From Thalassospira sp. HF15 (GTDB lineage Bacteria; Pseudomonadota; Alphaproteobacteria; Rhodospirillales; Thalassospiraceae), in assembly GCF_011806525.1 (NCBI RefSeq), contig NZ_JAAVKI010000003.1, positions 434,001 through 498,000 on the forward strand: a DNA stretch of 64,000 bases, in the 5' to 3' direction. The notes beneath the pieces were generated by a model. That model was given only the letters and a program-made list of their open reading frames with translations, was not told where the DNA came from and did no database searches. Positions 11,065 through 20,144 of this stretch are shown here, piece after piece. Position 1 is the first letter of the stretch; every line of letters starts with the position of its first letter. The position numbers were made by a program, and so were the translations under genes.

Positions 11065-12336
11065 TTAGACCTTTCCGGGGATAGTGCCGGTCAGAATCGA
11101 GCCGACATTGGTGCCCTCAAGATCAACGTCGTTCAGGTCCGTTTCGCCAAAGGCGACACCTGAAATATTGGCCTTGTAAAGCTTCGCCGCTTTCATCTGC
11201 GGCTCATCAAATACCGAGTTCCGCAGATCGGCATACGAAAAATCTGTTGATTGCAAATCTGCGCGCCAGACTTCGCCTGTTTTCTGTCCCTTGGCGTCTC
11301 GCTGTTCAACACCACCAAACTTGACCCCCTGCAATACGGCCTTGCTGCAGTTGGCAAAGGACATCCTGACACCATTCATGATCGAACCGCTTAGACGTGC
11401 GCGGGTCAAATCCGCGTTGCGCATTGATGCCATTACGAGAATGGTATCAACCAGCAAAACACCCCGCAGGATGCAATCATCAAAGCAGGCTGCCGACAGA
11501 TCAAAACCGGTAAGATCAAGCTCTGTCAGATCACGCCCTGTGACATCCAGCCTTGCCCCCGATGCGCCGCCACTTGTCAGCCATTCGGTATGGGCGTTGA
11601 GAAGAATACGGATGTCTTCAGGCAACGGGGTTGCTGACTTGCTGCCAATCGAGTTTGAGGTATTGGCCTGCGACAGATCGACATTGGACAAATCAACATT
11701 GCGCAGATTTGCACCGGACAAATCCGTTCCAAGCAAAAGCGTGTCCCTGAGCTTTGCCCCCTTGAGGTTCGCATTCTTGAGCTTTGCGCCTGTAAGGTTG
11801 CACCCTGACAAATCAGCACCCGCAAGATTTACGGCAAACATGTTGGCATCACTGAGATCGGCATCGGCAAGCCTGGCACCGGACATGTTGCTTTCTGCCA
11901 GATTGGCGCCAGACATAATCGACCCCTGAAGGTCGGCATTCGCAAGATCGGTAATACGCTTGACCTGTTTTTCGCGCCCGGCATCGACGATTACCATTAC
12001 ACCGGATCGAAGGTCGGCACCTTTCAGATTGGCGTGACGCAATTTTGCGCGCGCCATATTCGCGCCGCGCAGATCGGCGCGCATGAAGCTTGACCCTTCA
12101 AGGTCAGCCTCGACAAAGTTTGTGCCAAACAAGTCACAGAAATCGAATTTTACGTCGCGGATTGCGGCCTGAATGAAATTGGCACCGGGAAGCACGGCAT
12201 CTTCGAGACTGATTTTGCTCATTTTGATTCGCGAGAGATTGCCATTGCGCAAATGCAATCGCTTTCCACCAGGCTGCTTCATCACATAGAGCTGATGCTT
12301 CTTGATGGCATCAACCAGTTCCGTTCGCGTTGTCAT
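11065..12336 (-). CDS. Pentapeptide-repeat protein (paralogue 2)
   Basis: A 423-residue tandem paralogue of the gene at 9609-10883, colinear over the whole length and about half identical by eye. It has the same head (AIKKHQLYVMKQPGG, NLSRIKMSKISL), the same first inserted helix at about residues 222-270 (PEDIRILLNAHTEWL) and the same second loop at about 340-358 (EQRDAKGQKTGEVWRADL). Both proteins end in IPGK plus one residue. The 181 bases between the genes contain no terminator I can see, so they may be co-transcribed, this one first. No enzymatic motif is present. A structural or partner-binding role is inference from the fold. Confidence 0.85.
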   Translation of the reverse strand: MTTRTELVDAIKKHQLYVMKQPGGKRLHLRNGNLSRIKMSKISLEDAVLPGANFIQAAIRDVKFDFCDLFGTNFVEADLEGSSFMRADLRGANMARAKLRHANLKGADLRSGVMVIVDAGREKQVKRITDLANADLQGSIMSGANLAESNMSGARLADADLSDANMFAVNLAGADLSGCNLTGAKLKNANLKGAKLRDTLLLGTDLSGANLRNVDLSNVDLSQANTSNSIGSKSATPLPEDIRILLNAHTEWLTSGGASGARLDVTGRDLTELDLTGFDLSAACFDDCILRGVLLVDTILVMASMRNADLTRARLSGSIMNGVRMSFANCSKAVLQGVKFGGVEQRDAKGQKTGEVWRADLQSTDFSYADLRNSVFDEPQMKAAKLYKANISGVAFGETDLNDVDLEGTNVGSILTGTIPGKV

Positions 12337-12687
12337 ATAGTGGATCGTACTCCCGGCCGATCAGGAACGGCTTGTATTCACGAAGATTTTGAAATCATTA
12401 AAATTGTAGGCATGGTTTGCACCGCACAGTCTGACAAATTATGACAATCACACCAGAAATAACGACGACATGGGTATATCAACACACAGTCGCTATACGA
12501 TTGTATGGTTTCCTGTTGTGCATTTTGGATCTGACACCCGATCATTCCACTCAGGACGGCAAAAACATCGGAAAGGTGTTACGCTGTCTTGGTCGAGTCG
12601 TTCAAATCGGCGGTTCGTGATCTTTCGATCTTGCAGGGCACTTCGGCTGCCCCCATCTGAACAGTGTTTCGAAAAGTATCGGTTCCA
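12337..12687. other. Divergent intergenic region, pentapeptide gene / signalling cluster
   Basis: A 351-base region carrying the start signals of the minus-strand pentapeptide gene (GGGAG upstream of 12336) and of the HDOD gene at 12688. A GTG in frame at 12664 is an alternative start for the latter. I looked for promoters and hairpins and found none I would defend. Confidence 0.45.
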
Positions 12688-13911
12688 ATGCACCACATTC
12701 TTTTTGTCGATGATGATTCCAATATTCTGAACGGGTTGCGCCGACGCCTGCGCAGTGCCCGCCCGGCGTGGAACCTGCATTTTGCCAATAGTGGATCTGA
12801 GGCCATCGACCTTGCCGAGAACAAGGATTTCGACGTCATTGTTTCAGATATCCAGATGCCCGGCATGGATGGCGTCACCTTGCTTGAAACCTTACAGAAA
12901 ACCCATCCTGACGCAGTTCGGATCATTCTGACCGGCCATGCGGATAATGCGTCCTATCTGCGCACCATTGGCCCGGCCCATCAGTTCCTGAGCAAGCCGT
13001 GCGATCATGAGACCCTGATCGAAAGCATTGAAAATGCCCTTGGCCTGCGGCAGTTGTTGTGCAGCCCCGAACTTCGAACCCTTGTCGCAGGATCAAAAAG
13101 CCTGGCATCGCCGCCTGACACCTATATGCGCCTCGAAACGGCCTTTTCTGATCCCAATTACTCGCTTGATACCATCAGCAAAATCGTCGAATCCGATATC
13201 GCGCTGACGACAGAAGTTCTGAAACTGACCAATTCTTCCTATTTCGCCGTGACCCAGAACGTTTCATCGGTCGCGCATGCCGTGCGCATGCTGGGAATGG
13301 AAACGCTTAAGGCTCTTGCCCTGTTTGTCGGGCTTTATCGCGGATTTGATGGCCCGGCCAGTCAGGCGGCAAACCTCAAACGCCTGTGCCACCGATCCCA
13401 GCAAATCGGTGTCACAGCCGCCCTGATTTCAGAATATGAACGGCTGCCACGCGAAATTTGTCATGCAGTCCCATCCATCGGGATGCTCAGCCACATTGGC
13501 AGCCTGATCCTTTACACCAATCGGGCGGATGAAATGCAGGCGGTTGTTGAACGGGTCGAAAAAGAAGGCATTTCGATTGATCAGGCCGAGAACGAACAGT
13601 TTGGTGCCGGACATGCCGAAATCGGCGCTTACCTGTTGGGGTTATGGGGTTTTCCGGCGCCCGTCATTCAGGCCGTTGCCTATCACCACCGCCCGATGGA
13701 TTTGGCGCATCAGGAAATGACAGCGTTAACCGCAATCTATGTTGCGCAACATCTGACCCGCGAGATTGCGGATCGGGATGCGGGACTGAATGTGGATAGC
13801 AGCATTGATACCGACTACTTGTCGAGTATCGGCAAGGATGGCCATCTCGAAGAGTGGGCCAACATTGCCGCCGTTGTTTCAGACAAATATCGCGAACTGA
13901 CCAACAGCTGA
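12688..13911 (+). CDS. Receiver-HDOD response regulator (1)
   Basis: A 407-residue protein with an N-terminal CheY-like receiver (residues 1-125) and a C-terminal HDOD domain (about 145-340). The receiver has the acidic DDD at 8-10, phospho-acceptor Asp54 (SDIQMPGMDG), a Thr switch residue (ILTGHAD) and the Lys in LSKPCD, so it should be phosphorylated. HDOD domains are HD-superfamily signalling folds without the metal ligands; here the segment is GMLSHIGSLIL, followed by AYHHRP. The ATG at 12688 gives a product the same length as the paralogue at 14041, which supports the start. It is first of a four-gene signalling cluster ending in a histidine kinase, its likely phosphodonor. Confidence 0.87.
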   Translation: MHHILFVDDDSNILNGLRRRLRSARPAWNLHFANSGSEAIDLAENKDFDVIVSDIQMPGMDGVTLLETLQKTHPDAVRIILTGHADNASYLRTIGPAHQFLSKPCDHETLIESIENALGLRQLLCSPELRTLVAGSKSLASPPDTYMRLETAFSDPNYSLDTISKIVESDIALTTEVLKLTNSSYFAVTQNVSSVAHAVRMLGMETLKALALFVGLYRGFDGPASQAANLKRLCHRSQQIGVTAALISEYERLPREICHAVPSIGMLSHIGSLILYTNRADEMQAVVERVEKEGISIDQAENEQFGAGHAEIGAYLLGLWGFPAPVIQAVAYHHRPMDLAHQEMTALTAIYVAQHLTREIADRDAGLNVDSSIDTDYLSSIGKDGHLEEWANIAAVVSDKYRELTNS

Positions 13912-14040
13912 TCACACGCATCCATTTGCCCCGTCAGTAAAAAAAGCGGCAAAAGGGTCACTACCCTCCACATATGCGGACTATCAAAGATCCTTTGCAG
14001 GCCCCATGTATCAACCATGGAGCACACGCATGAGGTGAAA

Positions 14041-15264
14041 ATGAGCGTCATCCTTTTTGTCGATGATGACAAAAACATTCTGGACGGTTTGCGCCGCCGG
14101 TTACGCTCGGTCCGGTCCGGCTGGGAGTTGCATTTCGCGCATGACGCGGAAAGCGCCCTGGCGGAGGCTGCCGAAGTGGAACCCGACGTGGTCGTTTCCG
14201 ACATGCGCATGCCCGGAACCGATGGTGCTGCGCTTTTGACTATCATGCAGGAAAGACACCCGCATAGCGCGCGGATCATTCTGTCAGGCTTCGCCGAGGA
14301 AGAAGCCATTCTGCGCACCGTTGGTCCGGCGCATCAGTATCTGGCCAAACCATGCGATGATCAGTTGCTGATCGAGACGATCGAAAATGCCCTTGATCTG
14401 CGCAATCTTCTGACCAATCCGGAATTGCGTGGACTTGTTGGCGGGATCGACGCGCTTGCCTCCCCGCCGACGACCTACACCAACCTTGTCAAAGCCTTGG
14501 AAAACCCGCTGGTCAGTAACGAACAGCTGACAGCCATCGTTGCGTCCGACATTGCGCTAACAGCCGAAATTTTGAAGCTGACCAATTCAGCCTATTTCGC
14601 GATCAGTCAGAAAATCACATCAATCTCACAAGCCATCCGCATGATCGGTGTCGATACGCTTAAGGCACTGGCATTGTTTATCGGCCTGTTTCGCAGTTTT
14701 GATGGCCCCAAACCGGCGGTAACGCGGATGATGCAACTGTGCCGGCGCAGTCAGCAACTTGGCGTTATTGCAACCCTGATCGCAGAACAGGAAAAACTTC
14801 CCAAAGAAGTGGTTAGTGTCATGGCAGCGATTGGCATGCTGAGCCACACCGGCAGTTTGATCCTTTATGCCTATCGCGCCGATGAAATGGCCGAGGTCGT
14901 CAAACGGGTCGAAGCCGAAGACATTCCGATTTACGTCGCCGAGCGCGATCAGTTTGGCGCAGCACACCCGGAAATCGGTGCGTACCTTTTGGGTCTTTGG
15001 GGCTTTCCGAGTGCGATGGTGCAGACCGTTGCCTATCACCACCGCCCGCAAGACACGCCGCATACGGAAATGAATGCGCTGGCGACCATTTATATTGCGC
15101 AGCATCTCGCACGTGAAGTCGCGATTGAGCAACGCACCGGCACCGCCCCGGAAAGCCGTATTGATATGGAATATCTTGATCGGCTGGGCAAACGCGACCG
15201 CCTGCCGGTATGGCGTGAAACTGCGCATGTCGTGGAAGAGAAATACCGCGAGATGGACATGTAA
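14041..15264 (+). CDS. Receiver-HDOD response regulator (2)
   Basis: A 407-residue paralogue of the preceding gene, colinear and roughly 60% identical by eye. Receiver: DDD at 8-10, Asp54 (SDMRMPGTDG), Ser rather than Thr at the switch position (ILSGFAE) and Lys in LAKPCD. HDOD domain: SDIALTAEILKLTNSAYF, GMLSHTGSLIL and AYHHRP. The start is the ATG at 14041 with GAGGTG just upstream; an in-frame ATG at 14017 is less well placed. A 129-base gap separates it from HDOD gene 1, and only nine bases separate it from the next gene. Two near-identical HDOD regulators in one operon suggest dimer or antagonist partners, which is inference. Confidence 0.87.
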   Translation: MSVILFVDDDKNILDGLRRRLRSVRSGWELHFAHDAESALAEAAEVEPDVVVSDMRMPGTDGAALLTIMQERHPHSARIILSGFAEEEAILRTVGPAHQYLAKPCDDQLLIETIENALDLRNLLTNPELRGLVGGIDALASPPTTYTNLVKALENPLVSNEQLTAIVASDIALTAEILKLTNSAYFAISQKITSISQAIRMIGVDTLKALALFIGLFRSFDGPKPAVTRMMQLCRRSQQLGVIATLIAEQEKLPKEVVSVMAAIGMLSHTGSLILYAYRADEMAEVVKRVEAEDIPIYVAERDQFGAAHPEIGAYLLGLWGFPSAMVQTVAYHHRPQDTPHTEMNALATIYIAQHLAREVAIEQRTGTAPESRIDMEYLDRLGKRDRLPVWRETAHVVEEKYREMDM

Positions 15265-15273
15265 GGGAGAGAG

Positions 15274-16482
15274 ATGATGCCACAGAATCCCCCCGTACTC
15301 TTCGTTGATGACGATGAAAACCTGTTGATGGGCCTTAAACGCAAATTGCGCGGCAGGTTCGACTTTGACACGGCCGTTGGCCCACTGCAGGCCCTTGAAA
15401 AGATCAAGGCTGGCAAGAAATACGCCGTCTGTGTCGCAGACATGCGCATGCCCGAAATGGATGGTGTGCAATTGCTGGCCGAAGTTGCCAAGCTCAGCCC
15501 CGATACGGTCAACATGATGCTGACCGGGAATGCCGATCAGCACACTGCCGTCGAGGCGATCAATCGCGGGCATATCTTTCGATTTTTCAACAAGCCGTGC
15601 GAAGACGAAGACCTGATTGCCGGCGTCAATGCGGGCTTGCGCCAGTATCAGTTGATCACGGCTGAAAAGGCCCTGATCGAACAAACTTTGGCTGGCAGTG
15701 TAAAGGTCCTGACAGAGGTTCTCGCCCAGCTTAATCCGGCGATCTTTGGCAAGGCGATGCGCGCCAAGATCTGGTGCGATACCATTGCCAAATCCATCGG
15801 TTATCCGCACCCGTGGGAGTTGGGCCTGGCCGCACTGCTGGCACCGATTGGCTATGTCTCGTTGCCGCCGGAAATCCTTGCCCGCCTGGGCGAAGACAAA
15901 CCCCTGCAACCGCTTGAACGGGATATTGTTCGCCGCACGCCCGAGGTTGCGCAAAGACTGATTTCCAATATCCCGCGTCTGGAACAGGTCGCTGGTATCG
16001 TCTATCTGCAAAACCGCAACTTTGACGGATCAGGCTTCCCGGCCGAAGGTCCGGTCGGCGGTGACATTCCGCTGGGTGCCCGCGTGCTGCGGATTTTCAA
16101 TGACCTTGGCAAGCTGGTGGACAGTGATCTTGTGGTCAAACAGCATTTTGACGAATTGCGCCAGAAGCCCAATCGCTATGACCCTGATCTGCTTGATCAG
16201 ATTGAGGGGATCCTTGCCAAGGAAGATCCATCCTATGACAAGGTCGCCTACCCCAAAGGGACCGAGCACGACATTTACCTGAAAAACCTGCGGATCGGCG
16301 ATTTCCTTCTGACTGATATCGAAACGCGCGACGGGCATGTCTTGCTGACCCATGGCAATTTCGTTTCGGAAATCCAGATCCAGCGGTTGCGTGTGTTTCA
16401 GGAACTCCATCAGTTTCATGAACCCATTCGCGTCCGCCGCGGCGGTCACGATCCAGATGCTCCTGCCGGGGAGGCCTCATGA
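15274..16482 (+). CDS. Receiver with degenerate HD-GYP domain
   Basis: A 402-residue response regulator. The N-terminal receiver is intact: DDD at 12-14, phospho-acceptor Asp56 (ADMRMPEMDG), MLTGNAD and the Lys in FNKPCED. The C-terminal domain aligns with HD-GYP cyclic-di-GMP phosphodiesterases around NRNFDGSGFPAEG (GYP-loop equivalent). However, the HD pair of AALLHDIGK is replaced in AALLAPIGYVSLPPEIL, the downstream His ligands are missing (RRTPEVA, LQNRNF), and only the GYP-like loop remains. It should therefore fold like HD-GYP but is unlikely to hydrolyse c-di-GMP; a binding or scaffolding role is inference. Nine bases follow the HDOD gene and the stop overlaps the kinase start. Confidence 0.85.
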   Translation: MMPQNPPVLFVDDDENLLMGLKRKLRGRFDFDTAVGPLQALEKIKAGKKYAVCVADMRMPEMDGVQLLAEVAKLSPDTVNMMLTGNADQHTAVEAINRGHIFRFFNKPCEDEDLIAGVNAGLRQYQLITAEKALIEQTLAGSVKVLTEVLAQLNPAIFGKAMRAKIWCDTIAKSIGYPHPWELGLAALLAPIGYVSLPPEILARLGEDKPLQPLERDIVRRTPEVAQRLISNIPRLEQVAGIVYLQNRNFDGSGFPAEGPVGGDIPLGARVLRIFNDLGKLVDSDLVVKQHFDELRQKPNRYDPDLLDQIEGILAKEDPSYDKVAYPKGTEHDIYLKNLRIGDFLLTDIETRDGHVLLTHGNFVSEIQIQRLRVFQELHQFHEPIRVRRGGHDPDAPAGEAS

Positions 16483-17894
16483 CCGAAGACCAGGCCAACA
16501 TCGAAGCACCAAAAATCCTGAGTGGCGGCGCTGAAGCAACATCTGGCGAGGATTTGCTGCAAGCCGCACAGGAAATAGACGCACCGGAAGAAATCCGCGC
16601 GCATTTCCTAGCGCTTATGAATGAGCAGAAACGCCGCAAGCAGGAAACCACGCAGCGGTTAAAAACGATCCTCGACAGTGTTGTTGAAGGTATTCTGATT
16701 ATCGATGCCACAGGGATGATTCACGACTTCAACAAATCAGCGGCCGAAATCCTGCGTGCAACGGGTGATGAGCTTCTGGGCACCTCGGTCGATGTCATGT
16801 TCATCGACCGCAAGGCCACGGTTCGCCACAAACTTCTGAACCGCTGCATCAATATCAGCAGTGGTGTCCTTAAATATGACTATACCGAAACCATGGCCCA
16901 GCGTCTGGATGGCGACACGTTTCCGATGGAAATCATCGTAAGCCCGGCCAATTTCGGATCGGAAATGAGCTATCTGTATATTTTCCGTGACATTACCCGG
17001 CGCAAGAATGCGGAAGTCGCCCAAAAGAAGCTTGAAGAAGACCTGCGCGAGGCGCTTAAGCTGGAAGCGATTGGTCATCTGGCAGGCGGCATCGCGCATG
17101 AAATCAACACGCCAAGCCAATATATCCGCGACAATCTGAAGTTCCTCAATGACAGCTATGGGTCGCTGTCACGCATGCTGGGGCTGGCGTTGCAGACCTT
17201 GTGGAAGAACCGCATCCATCTGCCGCCCAACACGTTTGAGGATTTCGCCCGCCAGATGCGCGATTCCGATCTTGAATTCCTGCTTGAGGAAATCCCGAAT
17301 GCGACCCAGCAGTCGCTAGATGGCATCAATCAGGTGGCGCGCATTGTGCTGTCGATGAAGGAGTTCTCCCACCCCGGGGGCACGGAAAAAACCACGACCG
17401 ATATCAACCGGGTTCTGTCAAACGTGATCGTGATTTCGCGCAATGAATGGAAACATAATGCCGACATCACCGAAAAACTTGATCCGGAAATTCCGCATAT
17501 CCCGTGTCATATCAACGAGGTCAATCAGGTCTTCCTGAACCTGATCGTCAATGCCGCACAGGCCATTCAGGCAGCAAACCGCAAACCCGATGAAGGTCAT
17601 ATCACGGTCAAGACGACGTCCCTTGATGACAGTATCCTGATTTCGATTTCCGATAACGGAACAGGTATCGCCAAGGAAGACCGATCCAAGGTGTTCAACC
17701 CGTTCTTCACCACCAAGGAAGTTGGAAAAGGGACCGGACAGGGATTGTCGATCACCCATGACATCGTCACGGTTCGACATGGGGGGAGGATCTGGTTTGA
17801 AACCGAAATGGGCAAGGGAAGCACATTCCACGTTCTTCTGCCTGCCGAGGATAGAACCGGAAACAAGCCTGAGGAAAAGTCTGAAAAAGCCTGA
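16479..17894 (+). CDS. Soluble PAS-domain sensor histidine kinase
   Basis: A 471-residue kinase with no transmembrane segment, so a cytoplasmic sensor. Order: N-terminal helical region, PAS domain (about 62-180, starting LDSVVEGILIIDATG), a coiled coil, an H-box with the phospho-accepting His about residue 207 (GGIAHEINTPSQY), N-box (QVFLNLIVNAAQAI), G1 (ISDNGTGIA), F (FNPFFTTK) and G2 (GKGTGQGLSI). The start ATG overlaps the preceding stop (ATGA), implying translational coupling with the receiver/HD-GYP-like gene. The three upstream receivers have no other kinase nearby, so this is the likely shared phosphodonor. The PAS ligand is unknown. Confidence 0.92.
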   Translation: MTEDQANIEAPKILSGGAEATSGEDLLQAAQEIDAPEEIRAHFLALMNEQKRRKQETTQRLKTILDSVVEGILIIDATGMIHDFNKSAAEILRATGDELLGTSVDVMFIDRKATVRHKLLNRCINISSGVLKYDYTETMAQRLDGDTFPMEIIVSPANFGSEMSYLYIFRDITRRKNAEVAQKKLEEDLREALKLEAIGHLAGGIAHEINTPSQYIRDNLKFLNDSYGSLSRMLGLALQTLWKNRIHLPPNTFEDFARQMRDSDLEFLLEEIPNATQQSLDGINQVARIVLSMKEFSHPGGTEKTTTDINRVLSNVIVISRNEWKHNADITEKLDPEIPHIPCHINEVNQVFLNLIVNAAQAIQAANRKPDEGHITVKTTSLDDSILISISDNGTGIAKEDRSKVFNPFFTTKEVGKGTGQGLSITHDIVTVRHGGRIWFETEMGKGSTFHVLLPAEDRTGNKPEEKSEKA

Positions 17895-17899
17895 GCGTA

Positions 17900-18220
17900 T
17901 TAGCGCGGTGCAAACAGGATAATGCCGGCACCAATCAGACAGACAACAAGCCCGGTTATGTCCCAGCGGTCCGGCATGCTGCGTTCAACCGCCCACATCC
18001 AGAAGATTGATGCGGTAATGTAGATCCCGCCATAGGCCGCATAGGCCCGCCCGGCAAAATCGGCTTCAACCCGTGTCAGAAGCCAGGCAAACACGATCAG
18101 GGATGCGATACCGGGGATCACCCAGAAAACGGACTTCCCCGATCGCAACCAGGCCCAAAAGGCAAAGCATCCGGCAATTTCAGCAATGGCTGCAAAGATA
18201 TAGGCCGCGATGCTTTGCAT
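17900..18220 (-). CDS. YnfA/UPF0060 family small membrane protein
   Basis: A 106-residue protein with four predicted transmembrane helices, matching the YnfA (UPF0060) family in length and in its YAAYGGIYI and FWMWAVE segments. YnfA proteins resemble small multidrug-resistance transporters in topology, but their substrates are poorly established. The ATG at 18220 has GGGGAA upstream. It lies 20 bases after the asparaginase gene, so probably in the same transcript, and converges on the histidine kinase with a 5-base gap. Confidence 0.88.
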   Translation of the reverse strand: MQSIAAYIFAAIAEIAGCFAFWAWLRSGKSVFWVIPGIASLIVFAWLLTRVEADFAGRAYAAYGGIYITASIFWMWAVERSMPDRWDITGLVVCLIGAGIILFAPR

Positions 18221-18240
18221 CTGTTCCCCAATTCAGTCGA

Positions 18241-19251
18241 TCAGAAGGCGGGGCGCAGATCGCCTGCATATTTGCCCGCCCAGTTGGTCAGGACCGGGGT
18301 CAGGTAACTTTTCAGGACCTCGGCATTGGCGTCATCAATCACGCCATGTTTGCGCAAGATTGCCCCCATCGCAACCTCTGCCCCGCGTTGGGTGCCATCA
18401 TCGATTTTAAGCGCCACACCGAGCCCCTGTTTGGGGAAGGCTGCGCAATACACGCCCTCTGCACCGACTTTGACCAGCGCATCCTCACCGCATTCTTCCA
18501 TGATGCCGGTGCAAAAACGCCCGGTTCCAGCCACCATGAACGGGGCATTTGCACATCCCCTGCGGATGCGTTTGATGGCATCAACGCGTTTTTCATCAAG
18601 TCCGGCCGGATCGGCCATCCGGGCCATGGCAAGCCCCAGATCGCGCAACCGCATGCCAATCACCGGAATGCCACAACCATCAATACCGCGCGGGGTGGAG
18701 GACAAATCGCAATCGCCCATTTCCTCAAGCACCTTGATCAGGCGCTGCTGAACCGGATGGGCTTCTTCGATATATCCCGTCGGGTCTTCACCAAGTTGCT
18801 GGACGGTCGACAGGAACCCGGAATGCTTGCCAGAGCAATTGTTATGCGCCTTGGTCAGGGTGACATGATCGGATGCCTGTTTGATGCCCGCAGCTTGGCT
18901 AAGCGAATAATGCGGCGCACATTCAAGGGTATCGACCGAAAGACCGATCTTTTCGAGCCACGCCTTTACGGTTTGGGCGTGTTCTTCCTCGCCATTGTGC
19001 GATGAACAGGCAAGCGCGATGTGTTTGTCCTCAAGCCCGAATGCCTCGACAGCCCCGCTTTCCAAAAACGGAATGGCCAGAAGCGGCTTTATCGCCGAAC
19101 GCGGATACATCAACGCATCAATATCACCACCCTGGTCAACCACGGTCCCATCAGCTTTCATCACCACATAGCGACCACGATGGAAACTTTCGACCATGTC
19201 GCCACGGGTGGCTTCAACAAGAATCGGATTGGCAGCAAGGGATTGTGGCAT
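18241..19251 (-). CDS. L-asparaginase II (AnsA, rhizobial type)
   Basis: A 336-residue enzyme of the L-asparaginase II family (Rhizobium etli AnsA type), which hydrolyses asparagine to aspartate and ammonia and is unrelated to the E. coli AnsA/AnsB fold. Family landmarks: YPRSAIKPLLAIP, ACSSHNGEEEH, NNCSGKHSGFL, RGIDGCGIPVI and VKVGAEGVYCAAFP. There is no signal peptide, so it is cytoplasmic. The ATG at 19251 follows a GGAG about ten bases upstream. It is followed by the YnfA-type gene. Confidence 0.9.
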   Translation of the reverse strand: MPQSLAANPILVEATRGDMVESFHRGRYVVMKADGTVVDQGGDIDALMYPRSAIKPLLAIPFLESGAVEAFGLEDKHIALACSSHNGEEEHAQTVKAWLEKIGLSVDTLECAPHYSLSQAAGIKQASDHVTLTKAHNNCSGKHSGFLSTVQQLGEDPTGYIEEAHPVQQRLIKVLEEMGDCDLSSTPRGIDGCGIPVIGMRLRDLGLAMARMADPAGLDEKRVDAIKRIRRGCANAPFMVAGTGRFCTGIMEECGEDALVKVGAEGVYCAAFPKQGLGVALKIDDGTQRGAEVAMGAILRKHGVIDDANAEVLKSYLTPVLTNWAGKYAGDLRPAF

Positions 19252-19383
19252 TACGCGGAGCTCCGGGATTTGATCGGCTTGGTCTTGGACGTGTTCATAG
19301 ACTTGGGGGCGTACACCCTGATCATGCTATGCCCGAAATATGGGAACCAAGGCAAGCAAGACCAGCCTTCGCAGATATAAAAA

Positions 19384-19408
19384 AACGCCCTGCCAGATGC
19401 AGAGCGTT
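19384..19408 (-). terminator. Terminator of the stand-alone receiver gene
   Basis: On the minus strand AACGCTCTGC pairs with GCAGGGCGTT (one mismatch, 5-base loop) and is followed by a run of T. It lies just after the stop at 19437. Confidence 0.75.
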
Positions 19409-19436
19409 TATCATCGCAATGTCGTGATTGAAGCGC

Positions 19437-19859
19437 TTAGCAGGCGCTTATGGAGTTGCCGAGAACACGGTTGAGCTGTTCAAGAACCACTTTCGGGCTG
19501 GCATCCTTGCTGATGAAGTCAGCAGCACCAAGCGCATCAGCCTGTGCGCGGGTATCGGCATCATAATGGGCCGAGAAGAAGAACACCGGCACATTTTCGC
19601 TGTTGGGATAGCGGCGGCGAATCTCGCAGAAGGCTTCAAAACCGCTCATGCCCGGCATTTCGATATCCAGAATGATGGCGTTGGGGCACATGCCGTCCAG
19701 CTGATCAATCAGATCATCGGCACAATCAAAACCGGCCACGTCATATCCTGCCCGACGCAACACTGTTTCAAGGGCTGCCTTGGCGCTGGGACTGTCGTCG
19801 GCGAACGCAACAAGTCCATCAGGACAAAATTGCGATGGCATGGCGCGAAGCGCGTTCAT
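19437..19859 (-). CDS. Stand-alone receiver-domain response regulator
   Basis: A 140-residue single-domain CheY-like protein: acidic pair in FADDSP, phospho-acceptor Asp in LDIEMPGMSG, Ser switch residue in FFFSAHY and Lys in FISKDAS. There is no output domain. The ATG at 19859 gives a compact receiver with a short leader; the frame is open to 19928 but that extension has no family character. It has its own terminator and no adjacent kinase, so its partner is elsewhere, possibly the kinase at 16479 (inference). Confidence 0.85.
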   Translation of the reverse strand: MNALRAMPSQFCPDGLVAFADDSPSAKAALETVLRRAGYDVAGFDCADDLIDQLDGMCPNAIILDIEMPGMSGFEAFCEIRRRYPNSENVPVFFFSAHYDADTRAQADALGAADFISKDASPKVVLEQLNRVLGNSISAC

Positions 19860-20051
19860 GGATGGTGATACTCCGAGAATTGGGACAAGCCCAAATTGCC
19901 AGATGAAAATGTCAAATTGGTTAAACACGCCAAATTTTTGCCACGCAATGTTCTGCCTTCACCCCGCTTTGGAACCTTTGCCGCGAAAGTATAAGCCCGC
20001 AATGATCGCGGCCACGCAGCGCACACACAGCAAGCAAGCCAACAAAACTCA

Positions 20052-20133
20052 ATGTCTGCGAAGACATAACGTTACGGAAACCTGATCTGTAAGGGGGCTT
20101 ATTCGCCTAAATAGGTATTTCCATGCCTATTTA
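20052..20133 (+). promoter_or_regulatory. Two palindromes upstream of the mut riboswitch
   Basis: ATGTCT-GCGA-AGACAT (20052-20067) and TAAATAGG (20108-20115) with CCTATTTA (20126-20133), a perfect 8-base inverted repeat with a 10-base spacer. They sit between the divergent receiver gene and the riboswitch, where the mutAB promoter must lie. They are candidate operator sites for a propionate/methylmalonate regulator; no known consensus is matched. Confidence 0.4.
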
Positions 20134-20144
20134 CGGAATTAGGG

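Noticed and set aside
9609..12336. Qnr/MfpA-type gyrase-protecting pentapeptide proteins
   Set aside because: Both are about twice the length, with conserved insertions those proteins lack; the shared repeat fold alone does not support that role.
14626..16011. 461-codon minus-strand frame
   Set aside because: Antisense to the HDOD and receiver genes, which have obvious domains and ribosome-binding sites.
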